A program made the translations under genes and the position numbers. Shown here one piece after another: positions 1 to 9,828 of a stretch of DNA of 64,000 nt. This DNA comes from Seonamhaeicola maritimus (GTDB taxonomy: Bacteria; Bacteroidota; Bacteroidia; Flavobacteriales; Flavobacteriaceae), in contig NZ_VRKQ01000010.1 in the NCBI RefSeq assembly GCF_008056315.1, forward strand, positions 434,001 to 498,000. Reading direction: 5' to 3'. Numbering within the stretch: position 1 is the first letter of the stretch; every line of letters starts with the position of its first letter. Below the pieces are notes generated by a model, which had not been told where the DNA came from, searched no databases, and saw only the letters and a program-made list of their open reading frames with translations.

Positions 1-1199
1 AATAAATCAATATTACCTACTTTTTCAAAAGTTTCCCCATATCTTATGTTCAAATACATAATCATTCTCGCCACATCTCCTCTCCAATCATTTCCGGGGA
101 ACCAGGTTTCACCAGTGAGTTTGTATACTCCACTTCCATCAACAAAAGGATAATTACTTCTTTCAGAATTAACATTTGCATCACAGGCTCTTAAATGATG
201 TAAATCAGTAATTGCATTTGATGCTTCCAATAAAGATTGAGGGTACACATGTTCTGTATTAAATGTTTGTGGAGTATGACTGTTTGTTGGAGAATCATAT
301 TCCTCCCAATATCTGCTTTCACCAGAATACATTAGAATAACATTATCAGCATTACTCAAATCTTCATCGGCATTATATAAATATTGATGCCTCTGTGCGT
401 AAGCCAAAATAGTTGTGTGTTTAGATTGTGTTAAGTCTTCTAATTCTTCTAACATTAAATCTGAATCGTTTGTGAAAATCACACCACTGTAATAAGCTTC
501 TAACTCCGAAGGAATATTATAACTTATAGAACTTAATACCGTAATGTTTACAGTAGCCGTAGAACAAGTGCTTGTTGGAGTATCGTCATCACAAATGGTA
601 TATGTAAATGAATCACTACCTATAAAACCTGCTTTGGCTGTATAACTAACAGTACCATCAGTATTTAAAACAACTGTTCCTTGTGTTCCAGTATCATCAA
701 CAGAAGTTAATACCGCATCATCAATAACAGAGTCGTTTTCCAACAAGTTAGAAATAATTCTTGTGCTATTTTCGGCCACATTAACAGCATCATCTTCAGC
801 CGTAGGGCTCCCCTCATCATTTACCGTAACAGTAACTGTTGCAGTAGAGCAATCTGGCGGAGTGTCTTTATCGCAGATCGTGTACGTGAATGTATCACTA
901 CCTATAAAACTATCTTTAGGTGTATAAGTATACGTGCCATCTCTATTGTCTTCAATTGTTCCTCCCTCAGTACTCGAAGTATCAAATGACGTTATTCTTG
1001 CATTATCTAAAACCGTATCATTATTCAATATATTTTGAATAATAACTGCAGTATCCTCTATAGTTGTAAAAGAATCATTAACAGCCACAGACTTACCATT
1101 TGGAGTTGGGTCTGGTTCTGGTGTGGGAGAATCGTCCCCGCCTCCCGAACTACAACTAAAAATTAAGACTACTGTAAAAAATAAAATAGTTTTTTTCAT
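1..1199 (-). CDS. Endonuclease I family lipoprotein with two cadherin-like repeats (3' end cut by window)
   Basis: Reading from the ATG at 1199-1197, the protein starts with a lipoprotein signal (lipobox IFSC, Cys16) followed by a Gly/Asp-rich linker, as in surface-exported Bacteroidota lipoproteins. Residues about 38-220 hold two tandem Ig/cadherin-like repeats, each with a GSD(T/S)FTYTICD core and a CSTATV strand. The rest matches the endonuclease I (EndA/Vvn, PF04231) fold: RYWEEYDSP, NTEHVYPQS with the catalytic-type E316-H317, DLHHLRACD, and a WFPGNDWRGDVAR segment. The expected activity is non-specific extracellular DNA/RNA cleavage. The reading frame runs off position 1, so the C-terminus is unseen. 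It is the last of three same-strand genes (receptor, lipoprotein, nuclease). The domain call is confident; the substrate is inferred. Confidence 0.85.
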   Translation of the reverse strand, partial: MKKTILFFTVVLIFSCSSGGGDDSPTPEPDPTPNGKSVAVNDSFTTIEDTAVIIQNILNNDTVLDNARITSFDTSSTEGGTIEDNRDGTYTYTPKDSFIGSDTFTYTICDKDTPPDCSTATVTVTVNDEGSPTAEDDAVNVAENSTRIISNLLENDSVIDDAVLTSVDDTGTQGTVVLNTDGTVSYTAKAGFIGSDSFTYTICDDDTPTSTCSTATVNITVLSSISYNIPSELEAYYSGVIFTNDSDLMLEELEDLTQSKHTTILAYAQRHQYLYNADEDLSNADNVILMYSGESRYWEEYDSPTNSHTPQTFNTEHVYPQSLLEASNAITDLHHLRACDANVNSERSNYPFVDGSGVYKLTGETWFPGNDWRGDVARMIMYLNIRYGETFEKVGNIDL

Positions 1200-1232
1200 T
1201 ACAATTATTAAGATATGAAATATGAGGAAAAA

Positions 1233-1258
1233 AAACCACCTTGATACAAAGGTGGTTT
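1233..1258 (-). terminator. Intrinsic terminator between the lipoprotein gene and the nuclease gene
   Basis: A perfect 10-bp stem (AAACCACCTT / AAGGTGGTTT) closes a 6-base loop. On the minus strand it is followed by a T-run (complement of 1228-1232). It lies 22 bases past the stop of the 371-residue lipoprotein gene and just ahead of the nuclease start, so it probably lowers rather than abolishes nuclease transcription, unless the nuclease has its own promoter. Confidence 0.8.
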
Positions 1259-1280
1259 TAAATAATTACTAAAAATATTA

Positions 1281-2396
1281 TTACTCATTAAGAACCCATA
1301 CACCATCTGTTTTAATAACAGCTGTATCTTCAGTTCCGCTTGATCCATTATAAATATCATAGGTAACAACATACTTTTGGCCATTTTCTGCAGAAGGGTC
1401 TTTATTATCTATTACAACTCCCGCAGCCTCAGCTATCATAGGTTTAGTCCATTCAGCAGCATTACCCGGTCTTCTTTCAAAGTTACCATAGTTATCCATA
1501 CTACCTGTAGCAGCAGGATACTTAGAACTTAATGAAGACACTATTAAAGCATAATCGGCTGGCTCTAACGTATATTTAATTGTATTGTCTGGCACCCATA
1601 CAGTACCATCATGACCAAACTGTAAAGTTTCAACGGCTTCATTATTGTATTTTTCAAAAGAAGTTCCGTTAAAAACGAAATTACTAGTATAACTTTTTGT
1701 TACACCACCTCCTTTATACAGTTCATACATTGCCATAACAACATCTCCTGCTTCTTTAGGTTCATATTTATAAACATCTAGTAAAGCAATTGGGATTTTT
1801 GTATCAGCTTCATCATGGCCTGAAAAATTAGGAAAACTCTCTCCCATCGCATTATATTCATCTTCAGTAAAACCTTTTATTTTATTCCAGTCCCCATCTG
1901 AATAGTAAAAACCATCTGTTAATGTACTTTCACCTCCAGAGTAATAACGGTATCTTAAAGAAACAAAATCACCTTCTTGTGGGCTAGGATAAGCAGCATC
2001 TAAGTAGTTATAGATATGATAAGATCTATCAAAATTACCATAAGAGCTTCCTGTGATATCATTGTGATCCGCATCTGTTAATTCATAAATATTCTCACTA
2101 AAAGTATCAACTTTAGCATACCTTTTATAAGTAACCAAAGCAGAAGACCCTTTGCCTAATACAGGGTATTTATCACTTAGAAAATCTGGCAATAAGGCTT
2201 TAGCATCATCTACTGAATTAAAATTTCCATAGTTCAAGTCTAAATCTTCATAATCATCATCAGAAAGTGTAATTTCTATATCACCTACAATAGGAGTTTC
2301 TATTGCATCAACTTCACTATTAATATCCTCTAAAGGGTTACAACCTACTAACGCTGTACCCAATAAAATTGTGCATAAATAAATAAATTTTTTCAT
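1281..2396 (-). CDS. Surface lipoprotein of unknown function with YGNF repeats
   Basis: I do not recognise a named family. The 371-residue product starts with a lipoprotein signal peptide (ALVGC, Cys19) and an acidic stretch (DINSEVDAIE) fitting outer-membrane export. The motif YGNF occurs three times (LNYGNFNS, SSYGNFDR, DNYGNFER), and LxxKYP occurs twice (FLSDKYPVLG, LSSKYPAATG). This suggests an internally duplicated beta-rich domain. The gene starts 10 bases after the stop of the TonB-dependent receptor gene and is followed, past a terminator, by the endonuclease I gene. A role as substrate-binding partner of the receptor is an inference from this order only. Confidence 0.75.
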   Translation of the reverse strand: MKKFIYLCTILLGTALVGCNPLEDINSEVDAIETPIVGDIEITLSDDDYEDLDLNYGNFNSVDDAKALLPDFLSDKYPVLGKGSSALVTYKRYAKVDTFSENIYELTDADHNDITGSSYGNFDRSYHIYNYLDAAYPSPQEGDFVSLRYRYYSGGESTLTDGFYYSDGDWNKIKGFTEDEYNAMGESFPNFSGHDEADTKIPIALLDVYKYEPKEAGDVVMAMYELYKGGGVTKSYTSNFVFNGTSFEKYNNEAVETLQFGHDGTVWVPDNTIKYTLEPADYALIVSSLSSKYPAATGSMDNYGNFERRPGNAAEWTKPMIAEAAGVVIDNKDPSAENGQKYVVTYDIYNGSSGTEDTAVIKTDGVWVLNE

Positions 2397-2406
2397 TTTT
2401 CTTTTT

Positions 2407-4944
2407 TTAAAAATTAAGTTTTAACCCTACACTAAACGTTCTACCTGCCCCATAATAAACTAAAGCGGTATTTGAAGTTCCATCAACGTCATTAGCATCA
2501 GATACATACTCCGTATCAAAAACGTTGTTTATCTTTCCATTTAAAACAGCACCAAATGACCCCATGTCAAATGAATGTCTTAACCCAATATCAAATAAAC
2601 CAAAATCTGGTAATTTCCAAACATCTGGCAAGTCTGAACTTCCTCTGTTGGTTACATCATAAGAAGCATAATTATCGCCTGCAAAATTATAATCTAAATA
2701 AAGATTAGATCCTTGAGTCAATTTATAGTTTGCACCAAAAGCAAAAGTAGTTTGAGCAGCATCACCAACTTTTAATCCATCAGCATAAACCTCAATAACA
2801 TCTAATTCATCTCCTGCTTGGTCTCTAATAACAGCAGACACATCACTCTTCCATTCCCAATTACCTAAAGAAGCCATACCTGTAATTGATAAATTATTTG
2901 ATGCTTTATATCTAAAATCAATTTCTACACCTTGATGTAACGCATCAATACCTGACAAATTGTAAAAATACATTTCATCATTTGGTCCTTGTAGAGATCC
3001 TGCATTTGCCTTATCTAACCAGTTAGTATGGTAGATATTTACATTAGCGCTAAACTTTTCGCTTCTGTAACCATAACCAATTTCTGCACTAAATACTTTT
3101 TCGTTTACAGCTTCTTTATTTAAATCAAGCTCATCATCTTCTAGAAAAACAATGCCATCTAAAAACGGAGCCTTAGAAAAATATCCAACATTAACAAATA
3201 TGTTATTGTTTAAATCTAAGTTATAATTTCCACCACCTTTTATACCAAAACCAGAGAAATTAGCATCTTCAGACTCTCTGCTTCCAACAATTTCACTATT
3301 CATAAACTCCTTCTTGCTATAATTGGTATTTGATATATCTGCAGCAACAAAAGTATTAAGCTTATCATTTACTTGATATTCGGCTTGTGCAAAAACACCA
3401 TATCTTTTTACAATACCATCATAATCTTTATTATACCTATCACCAACAGTTAAAGCTTGTCCGTAAGCAAATGTATCCGACTCATTATCTAAAAAGAAAT
3501 CTCCTCCTAACAAATCATCAACCTCATACCAGTGATGCCCAACATAAGAACGCGCATCTAAACCTCCAGAAATAACTAACTTATCATTTACCCTATTTTT
3601 ATAAGTAGATAAAATTCCATACCACTCATGTGAATTTCTTGAAGACGAGATAATATCTGTAGATCCGCCTATACCATTTGCTTTGTTTTCTTCAATTACT
3701 TTATCAAAATCAATTGGTTGCAAACCTGCAGAACCAATTCTATAGTTATTAGATCCTATTTTTGACCCTTCATCTCTACGCCCTCCACCAGAGCCAAATG
3801 AGGCATAAAAAGCGGTAGATAAAACTGACTTATCATTTATATTCCATAAGTGATTTAATGACATTTGTGGTTTATGATAGAAGTTGTATGATTGGTGATA
3901 AACCTCTCCGTTTTTATAACCCCAATCTTTATTAACTTTTTGAGGACCAGAATCTGTTTGTCTTAATTCAGCAATAGTAGAACGATTAAAACGTTGACCA
4001 TGTGTTTGTTGCGCCCCAAAGGCTGTAAATGTCAACCTGTTTTTTTCATTTATTTGCTGAGATAAGCTTAAAAAATAATTGTATCCAGAAAATTCTCCTC
4101 CATCTATATAGCCATCTCCAGAAATTTTTGATGCACTAACAGTAGCAGCAAATCCATTTTCAGAAAGACCTGTGGAATAAGTCATGCCATATTTAAAGTA
4201 GCCATCATTAGCTAAAGAAGAAAAAACATTTCCTCCTTCTTCAACATCAGTGCTTTTTGTAATAATATTGATAGTACCCCCAATAGAAGGAACCGCAACT
4301 TTAGATGCTCCTAAACCTCTTTGAACTTGCATTGAAGAAGTAACATCTCCTAAACCTGCCCAGTTAGACCAATATAAGCGACCGTTCTCCATATCATTAA
4401 CAGGAACCCCATTAATCATTACAGCCACATTTTCAGAATTAAAACCTCTTAAGTTAATTCTACCATCACCGTAACCACCACCAGCTCTAGTAGCATATAC
4501 ACCAGGTGTTGATTTTAGTATTTCAGGAAATTCCTGAGTACTTAACTTTAAAGAGATATCGGCTGCTTTAATAGTAGAAACAGCAACTGGTGTTTTTCTA
4601 TCTACAGCAACAGAAGCAATAATTTGAACTTCTTCTAAGCCAACTTGACTTGATTCAAGTTCGATAGTTCCTAAATCTGTATCACCAGAAAAAGAAATTG
4701 TTTTAGAGTTATATCCTATAAAGGAAATTACAATCTCTCCAGAAGATGATGTAGCTTTTAAAGTAAAGTTTCCATCAAAATCTGAAGTAACACCGTTAGA
4801 TGTGTTTGCCTCAACAACATTGGCACCGGGAAGTGGTACATTAGTACCTGCCTCTACAATTGTCCCTGATATTGTTTGAGCAAAAATTGCTGCACTAAAT
4901 AACATAGCCACAGTCAACAATAAAAATTGTGTAGTTTTTTTCAT
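2407..4944 (-). CDS. TonB-dependent outer-membrane receptor
   Basis: The 845-residue protein has a signal peptide (cleavage near residue 22, AIFA-Q), a carboxypeptidase-D-like beta-sandwich domain at about 23-100 (ISGTIVEAG, PLPGANV, SDFDGNFTL), a plug domain at about 110-230 (FPEILKSTPGVYATR, INLRGFNSENVAVMINGVPVND), and a beta-barrel ending in an aromatic C-terminus (GLKLNF). It lacks the length and N-terminal features of SusC proteins and looks like the siderophore/vitamin/other-ligand class. It heads a minus-strand cluster with a surface lipoprotein and an endonuclease I lipoprotein, which suggests uptake of a nucleic-acid-derived or phosphorus-containing ligand. The ligand itself cannot be read from sequence. 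Confidence 0.92.
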   Translation of the reverse strand: MKKTTQFLLLTVAMLFSAAIFAQTISGTIVEAGTNVPLPGANVVEANTSNGVTSDFDGNFTLKATSSSGEIVISFIGYNSKTISFSGDTDLGTIELESSQVGLEEVQIIASVAVDRKTPVAVSTIKAADISLKLSTQEFPEILKSTPGVYATRAGGGYGDGRINLRGFNSENVAVMINGVPVNDMENGRLYWSNWAGLGDVTSSMQVQRGLGASKVAVPSIGGTINIITKSTDVEEGGNVFSSLANDGYFKYGMTYSTGLSENGFAATVSASKISGDGYIDGGEFSGYNYFLSLSQQINEKNRLTFTAFGAQQTHGQRFNRSTIAELRQTDSGPQKVNKDWGYKNGEVYHQSYNFYHKPQMSLNHLWNINDKSVLSTAFYASFGSGGGRRDEGSKIGSNNYRIGSAGLQPIDFDKVIEENKANGIGGSTDIISSSRNSHEWYGILSTYKNRVNDKLVISGGLDARSYVGHHWYEVDDLLGGDFFLDNESDTFAYGQALTVGDRYNKDYDGIVKRYGVFAQAEYQVNDKLNTFVAADISNTNYSKKEFMNSEIVGSRESEDANFSGFGIKGGGNYNLDLNNNIFVNVGYFSKAPFLDGIVFLEDDELDLNKEAVNEKVFSAEIGYGYRSEKFSANVNIYHTNWLDKANAGSLQGPNDEMYFYNLSGIDALHQGVEIDFRYKASNNLSITGMASLGNWEWKSDVSAVIRDQAGDELDVIEVYADGLKVGDAAQTTFAFGANYKLTQGSNLYLDYNFAGDNYASYDVTNRGSSDLPDVWKLPDFGLFDIGLRHSFDMGSFGAVLNGKINNVFDTEYVSDANDVDGTSNTALVYYGAGRTFSVGLKLNF

Positions 4945-4989
4945 TTTTTCAGAAAGATTAATTATTTAATTAATTGAAATTAGTCAGCG

Positions 4990-4997
4990 CAAAAATA
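4990..4997 (-). promoter_or_regulatory. Candidate flavobacterial -7 element for the receptor operon
   Basis: TATTTTTG on the minus strand matches the Bacteroidota -7 consensus TAnnTTTG and sits about 45 bases before the receptor ATG. No clear TTG -33 element was found at the usual spacing, and the motif is common by chance in AT-rich DNA. Confidence 0.4.
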
Positions 4998-5058
4998 CAT
5001 ATAAAAACCTTAAAATTGTTATGCGTGCATTAAATTTAATTAACAATAACTTAACTAA

Positions 5059-5092
5059 AAAAGGCATGAATATTAAAATATTCATGCCTTTT
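5059..5092 (-). terminator. Intrinsic terminator downstream of pgi
   Basis: A perfect long inverted repeat (AAGGCATGAATATT at 5061-5074 with its complement at 5077-5090, extendable by two A-T pairs) is flanked by an A-run on the left, which reads as a T-run on the minus strand. It lies about 30 bases past the pgi stop. Confidence 0.85.
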
Positions 5093-5122
5093 CACCTTTT
5101 AGGCTATAAATAGTAAGCTTTT

Positions 5123-6742
5123 TTACTTCATACTTTTATAGTGATTCAACAAGTTTGAGGTAGAAGAATCATGCTCTGCTATATCCGAACAATTGAACTC
5201 TTTTAATATTTTTGAAGCCAATTGCTTTCCTAATTCAACACCAAATTGATCATAACTAAAGATATTCCAAATAACACCTTGAACAAATATTTTGTGTTCA
5301 TACATGGCTATTAACTTACCTAAACTTTCAGGTGTTAACTTATCAATATAAATAGTATTTGTTGGTTTGTTTCCTTCAAATATTTTAAATGGAACAATGC
5401 CTGATTTTGTTCCTTCTGCAACAACTTGACCTTCAGTTTTTCCATTTAAAAGCGCCTCTGTTTGTGCTAAAAAATTAGATGTTAATTTATCTTGATGATC
5501 TTGATTTCCATGTAAAGACTTTGCAAACCCAATAAAATCAGCTGGAATCAATTTAGTCCCTTGATGAATTAATTGAAAAAAGGCGTGTTGTGAATTAGTC
5601 CCGGGCTCACCCCATATTAAAGTTCCGGTATCATAGTCAATTGGGTTTCCATTTCTATCAACGCTTTTACCATTGCTTTCCATAATACCTTGTTGTAGAT
5701 ATGTTGCAAACTGATTTAAATATTGAGAATATGCAATAACAGCCTCACTTTCGGCTTTAAAAAAGTTATTATACCAAATGCTAATTAAGCCCAACACTAC
5801 TGGAATGTTAGATTCAAAATCTTCACTCTTAAAATGCTCGTCCATTTTGTGAGCACCTTCCAATAAGCTGGCATAATTTTCATAACCGACGGCTAAACTT
5901 ATTGATAATCCTACTGCACTCCATAAAGAGAAACGACCACCTACCCAATCCCACATAGGAAAGATATTATTAGGGTCTATTCCAAAACCTTTCACAGCAT
6001 CAATGTTTGTTGAAACTGCTACAAAGTGTTTAGCAATATCTTTTTCCGAAGCTGATTGTAAGAACCAATCTTTTATTGTATTGGCATTTGACAATGTTTC
6101 CTGAGTAGTAAAGGTTTTTGAAACTACTACAAATAGTGTTGTTTCTGGATCAAGCTTTTTAATGACTTCATTTACATGGTCACCATCAATATTACTTACA
6201 AAATAAGTAGTTAGGTGATTCTTATAAAATTGAAGGGAATCAACAACCATAGCAGGCCCTAGATCTGAACCTCCAATACCAATATTTACTACATGTGTAA
6301 ACGGTTTGCCGGTAAAACCCTTTCTATCACCACTAACTACTTCATTTGTGAAAGCTTCAATCTTTCGTTTAACATTATACACTTCAGGTATTACATTTTC
6401 ACCATCAACATTTACAATAGCTGTTTCTGGCGCTCTTAAAGCTGTATGTAATACGGCTCTTCCTTCAGTTTGATTAATTTTTTCGCCAGAAAACTGACTT
6501 TGAATCGCTTCCTTAAGCTTAACATCATCAGCTAATTCTAATAAATATTTAAAGGTTTCTTCGGTAATTCTATTTTTCGAGAAATCTACATAAAAATCAT
6601 CCCATTTAATGGTTAATTTATTCGCTCGTTCCTTGTCTTGAGCAAATAAATCTTTCATATGTAAATTGTTCACTTTATTATAGTGGTCTTGAAGTTTACT
6701 CCAAGCATTAGTTGATGTTGGATTAATAGTTGGTAATGACAT
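5123..6742 (-). CDS. pgi: Glucose-6-phosphate isomerase
   Basis: This cytosolic enzyme interconverts glucose 6-phosphate and fructose 6-phosphate in glycolysis and gluconeogenesis. The 539-residue product has usual family length and shows the substrate loop [14 protein letters not shown], the phosphate-binding [11 protein letters not shown], the first family signature [14 protein letters not shown], the [19 protein letters not shown] segment with the ring-opening His, and the second signature [17 protein letters not shown]. Its start lies 1 base past the stop of the upstream M23 peptidase gene, so the two are likely co-transcribed. Fructose 6-phosphate made here also feeds GlmS, encoded elsewhere in the window. 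A strong hairpin terminator follows. Confidence 0.98.
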   Translation of the reverse strand: MSLPTINPTSTNAWSKLQDHYNKVNNLHMKDLFAQDKERANKLTIKWDDFYVDFSKNRITEETFKYLLELADDVKLKEAIQSQFSGEKINQTEGRAVLHTALRAPETAIVNVDGENVIPEVYNVKRKIEAFTNEVVSGDRKGFTGKPFTHVVNIGIGGSDLGPAMVVDSLQFYKNHLTTYFVSNIDGDHVNEVIKKLDPETTLFVVVSKTFTTQETLSNANTIKDWFLQSASEKDIAKHFVAVSTNIDAVKGFGIDPNNIFPMWDWVGGRFSLWSAVGLSISLAVGYENYASLLEGAHKMDEHFKSEDFESNIPVVLGLISIWYNNFFKAESEAVIAYSQYLNQFATYLQQGIMESNGKSVDRNGNPIDYDTGTLIWGEPGTNSQHAFFQLIHQGTKLIPADFIGFAKSLHGNQDHQDKLTSNFLAQTEALLNGKTEGQVVAEGTKSGIVPFKIFEGNKPTNTIYIDKLTPESLGKLIAMYEHKIFVQGVIWNIFSYDQFGVELGKQLASKILKEFNCSDIAEHDSSTSNLLNHYKSMK

Positions 6743-6743
6743 A

Positions 6744-8063
6744 TTACGAATTTGATTGTTTAACTATAGTTTGTACTTGTTGCTCTTCTTGAATAATTTC
6801 TGGCTCGAAATTGATGTTATCTAACTTGTACCTTGTTGGTTTAATATATTCTAAATATCTATATTTCAACGAATCTGAAATAGGTTTGGCTTCAGGTAGT
6901 TTTTGTTTAAAAGGGTCCACCTGTCTGCCGTTTACCCAAAATCTATAACAAACATGAGGCCCACCCGTATTTCCTGTCATTCCTACCCATCCAATAACAT
7001 CGCCTTGCTTAACAAATTCGCCCACTTTCACCTTGCGTTTTCGCATATGTAAATATTGCGTTTCATAGGTAGCATTGTGTCTAATCTTCACATAATTACC
7101 ATTACCACCTCTACGTTCAGATTTGGTTACCGTACCATTTGCTGTTGCCATAATTGGCGTACCTATTGGAGCTGCAAAATCAGTTCCCTTATGTGCTCTC
7201 ACTTTATAACCGTAAACAGCAATTCGTCTTCTTAAATTATAACGCGAAGAAATTCTACTAAATTTGACTGGTGCTTTTAAAAAAGCACGTCTTAAATTTT
7301 TAGCTTCTTCATTAAAATAATCAATTATGCCTTTAACCGAATCTGTTTCAAACTGGAAAGCATAAAATGGCTCATTATTATGCTCAAAATAAGCCGCTTT
7401 CACATCGTGAATACCTCCATAAATAGAGTCATCAATATATTTATCGGTATAAATTACTTTGAATCTATCACCTTTTTGAAGGCGCCTAAAATCAATAGTC
7501 CATGCATAAATATCATCGGCTAATTTATTGGTTAAAACCGGACTTACTCCTTTTGCATCTAAAGTTTCAGAAATGCTACTTGTAATTACACCAGTAACTG
7601 TCTTCTCAACGTAGGATATTGGCTTTCTACTTTTAAATGCATGAATAGAATCTCTAAAATTGATAACAATATACTCCTCCTTATTTGGCTGATAAATGAA
7701 GGATTCTGGTAATTCTAAAGAATCTTTTGAGCATAAAATTGTATATGGTTTTCCAGCTTGAAAAAATCTAGCAATATTATAAGTTTCCTTGGTTTTTTCA
7801 GCAATGTGAAATATTTTGGGATAACCTATTTTGTTTTGTTCTAAAATTTGCCCGAAGCTTTCTCCAGATCTTACAGTATCTTTTTTAACAACATAGTCAT
7901 TTAAATTGAAACCAAACTCATATACATCTTTTGGTTCTTCAACTACAGCAACTTCTTCTATAATATCTTTCTTATCTTCTTTACAACTAACAAAGAAGGC
8001 AACTAAAAAGCCTATTACAATTAAATATTTGTTCCCCAATCTTCTATTTCTTTTTCTGTCCAT
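6744..8063 (-). CDS. M23 family metallopeptidase lipoprotein
   Basis: This is a peptidoglycan-endopeptidase-like lipoprotein of 439 residues. The N-terminus is basic, then hydrophobic, and ends in a lipobox (AFFVSC, Cys27). The central region contains an OapA/LysM-like arrangement typical of flavobacterial M23 proteins ([17 protein letters not shown]). The C-terminal M23 domain spans about 285-395 with HKGTDFAAP (His291, Asp295) and YLHMRKRKV. The last metal motif reads PHVCYRFW, so the usual HxH is His370-x-Cys372: the zinc-ligand position carries cysteine. The start overlaps the 3' end of the tryptophan dioxygenase gene by 43 bases. A shorter start using a non-ATG codon is possible but would shorten the signal peptide. 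Confidence 0.88.
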   Translation of the reverse strand: MDRKRNRRLGNKYLIVIGFLVAFFVSCKEDKKDIIEEVAVVEEPKDVYEFGFNLNDYVVKKDTVRSGESFGQILEQNKIGYPKIFHIAEKTKETYNIARFFQAGKPYTILCSKDSLELPESFIYQPNKEEYIVINFRDSIHAFKSRKPISYVEKTVTGVITSSISETLDAKGVSPVLTNKLADDIYAWTIDFRRLQKGDRFKVIYTDKYIDDSIYGGIHDVKAAYFEHNNEPFYAFQFETDSVKGIIDYFNEEAKNLRRAFLKAPVKFSRISSRYNLRRRIAVYGYKVRAHKGTDFAAPIGTPIMATANGTVTKSERRGGNGNYVKIRHNATYETQYLHMRKRKVKVGEFVKQGDVIGWVGMTGNTGGPHVCYRFWVNGRQVDPFKQKLPEAKPISDSLKYRYLEYIKPTRYKLDNINFEPEIIQEEQQVQTIVKQSNS

Positions 8064-8944
8064 AACTCTGGAAAAAATATCCTTTTTTGATATTTAGGAT
8101 GCATATATTTCACCCATTCGCTACCACCTGTAGCCTCTGCTGTTTCACCTCCAATATTCAGATAATGGTTAGCCGTATTATAATGTGCCATAACCCACTT
8201 AATATTTACAGTATAATCATAGTGACGCATTGCTTTAATAAGAGCTTCATTTTCCTGAGCCTCTTTTGGTAAACTTTTAAATTTTGACCAAAGGTTATTT
8301 TCGTAATAAAACTTAGTAAATCTAATAAACTCTTCTTTATATTTTTCTTCAAAAACCGTTAAAGTATAAGTCTTTTTACCTGTTTTATAATCCTTTCCTG
8401 CCGCTTGCCAATATAAATGTTCAAAAGCATTTTGGTAAGACGAATTTCTATCAATGGTTTTCCTAAATCTTTTATCTATAAGATTAATCAATTCTGTTGA
8501 AGCAAATTCAATTTTTCTGTATTGGGCACTCTGAAATCCGCTGGCAGGCGTTAAAGTTTGCCGAAACTTGTTATATTGCTCTACATCCATCCCATCTTTC
8601 ATAATACTAAAAGATGATGTAAGTACGTCAAAATAGCGACTTACACGCATTATCTTATCAGTAAATATAACAGCATCAACATCTTCATTTTTTGCCACCT
8701 GTTCAATTTCAGAAAGAATCATTTTAAACAAAAGCTCTGTAACTTGATGATACATAATGAAAACCATCTCATCTGGAAAATCAGTTCTTGGCAACTGTAG
8801 ATTCAATAAAGCATCGGTCTGAATATAATCCCAATAAGTAATGGGTTTACTATACAACAAACCTTCTAAGTGATCTTCTAAATCCTGGTCTATTGCAGTA
8901 TATTTTTCTTTGAGTTGGTTAGTTATTTTAGAATCTAAACTCAT
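8021..8944 (-). CDS. kynA: Tryptophan 2,3-dioxygenase family protein
   Basis: The 307-residue product resembles heme-dependent tryptophan 2,3-dioxygenases, which convert tryptophan to N-formylkynurenine. Family landmarks are YWDYIQTDALLNLQ near the N-terminus, EMVFIMYHQVTELLFK (substrate-pocket helix), TPASGFQSAQYRKIE, and a C-terminal AHYNTANHYLN segment that supplies the likely proximal heme His, followed by ATGGSEWVKYM. The start forms a TAATG overlap with the stop of the DUF3108 gene, so translation is coupled. No kynurenine-pathway partner (kynB, kynU) is visible here; hppD and hmgA upstream cover tyrosine instead. Confidence is high for the family, moderate for the exact substrate. Confidence 0.88.
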   Translation of the reverse strand: MSLDSKITNQLKEKYTAIDQDLEDHLEGLLYSKPITYWDYIQTDALLNLQLPRTDFPDEMVFIMYHQVTELLFKMILSEIEQVAKNEDVDAVIFTDKIMRVSRYFDVLTSSFSIMKDGMDVEQYNKFRQTLTPASGFQSAQYRKIEFASTELINLIDKRFRKTIDRNSSYQNAFEHLYWQAAGKDYKTGKKTYTLTVFEEKYKEEFIRFTKFYYENNLWSKFKSLPKEAQENEALIKAMRHYDYTVNIKWVMAHYNTANHYLNIGGETAEATGGSEWVKYMHPKYQKRIFFPELWTEKEIEDWGTNI

Positions 8945-9726
8945 TATTGTTTAACTACTATTTGGAAAGGATGTTTTAATCCTTTAAAGGCATCTAAATC
9001 GGCTCTTAAAGATCCTACTGCCAAATCTGCTTTGATGCGCAAAGGTAATTTATTTTTGTCTTTCGACACCCATAGCGTTAAACTTTCTTCTTCTTTAAAT
9101 ACGCGTCCTGCCATTACATATGGCCTGAATTTTAATGTTTCTACATCACCAAATTCAGTATCTAAAATTTCCTCACCTAAATATCTTAGTTTGAAGCCGT
9201 AATTCTCTTCATCAAAAAACATATCTACTCTAACTTCATCACCAACCTCCAATGAATCCGTATTCATGTTATTTCTTAAATAATAAAAGGTTGACACCAT
9301 GTCTTGAATATTAGGTTTGGTATCAATAATAGTTTTCTTTTTGTGCTTTTTATTATTAACGTAAGCCTTATTATTTAGCTGATCAAAATCAATTTCTATA
9401 TCTTTTGTATAACCACCTTCATCAATATTTCTAACAAATTTATAAGGCACAATGGTTTCTTTATCAAAATAGCTTTCATATCTATCCCTTACTTTAAAGA
9501 ACCATTTTATCATACCAGTAGTCCATCCCTTGCCAACTACATGGTATACATCTTTATTATCTAATTTGGTGTCTTTTACAGTAAGAGTAGCATTACCAGC
9601 TTTTAAAAAGCCACTGTAACTCATTCTGAATTTAAACCATTCACCATCTCCAAATGCCGATTCTTGTTGAGAAAAAGACATTTGCACGAAACAAATAGTT
9701 AATATTATAAGTAGTATTTTCTTCAT
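8944..9726 (-). CDS. DUF3108 domain secreted protein
   Basis: This 260-residue protein has a clear signal peptide (MKKILLIILTICFVQMSFS, then QQ) and belongs to the DUF3108 family, with FRMSYSGFLKAGNATLTVKD near the start, a VVGKGWTTGMIKWFFKVRDRYESY segment, and a LTLWVSKDKNKLPLRI tail. The family is predicted to be periplasmic or outer-membrane associated and beta-rich; its role is unknown. Its stop overlaps the start of the tryptophan dioxygenase gene (TAATG). Upstream lies a 257-base gap holding a possible leader hairpin and the hppD terminator, so this gene probably begins a transcription unit running through kynA, the M23 gene and pgi. Confidence 0.85.
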   Translation of the reverse strand: MKKILLIILTICFVQMSFSQQESAFGDGEWFKFRMSYSGFLKAGNATLTVKDTKLDNKDVYHVVGKGWTTGMIKWFFKVRDRYESYFDKETIVPYKFVRNIDEGGYTKDIEIDFDQLNNKAYVNNKKHKKKTIIDTKPNIQDMVSTFYYLRNNMNTDSLEVGDEVRVDMFFDEENYGFKLRYLGEEILDTEFGDVETLKFRPYVMAGRVFKEEESLTLWVSKDKNKLPLRIKADLAVGSLRADLDAFKGLKHPFQIVVKQ

Positions 9727-9781
9727 TCTTTTTTTGGGTTATGTAATTAACTTCTTAAATACATTTTTATTGCTATAAAAT

Positions 9782-9828
9782 CTTTGAATAAGCGTAATAA
9801 CTATTAAACTATTGTTAGCTATTCAAAG
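9782..9828 (-). other. Inverted repeat in the leader of the DUF3108 gene
   Basis: CTTTGAATA (9782-9790) is repeated in inverted form as TATTCAAAG (9820-9828), enclosing about 29 bases. It lies 56-102 bases ahead of the DUF3108 ATG. A TATTTTTG -7-like element at 9861-9868 on the minus strand would place the repeat inside the 5' leader. No protein gene is seen in the 257-base gap 9727-9983. A function is not established. Confidence 0.3.

Noticed and set aside
8021-8063. 43-base overlap of the M23 gene with the dioxygenase gene as evidence of a frameshift
   Set aside because: Both frames keep intact family features to their ends and the M23 signal peptide needs the overlap region, so it reads as a true overlap.
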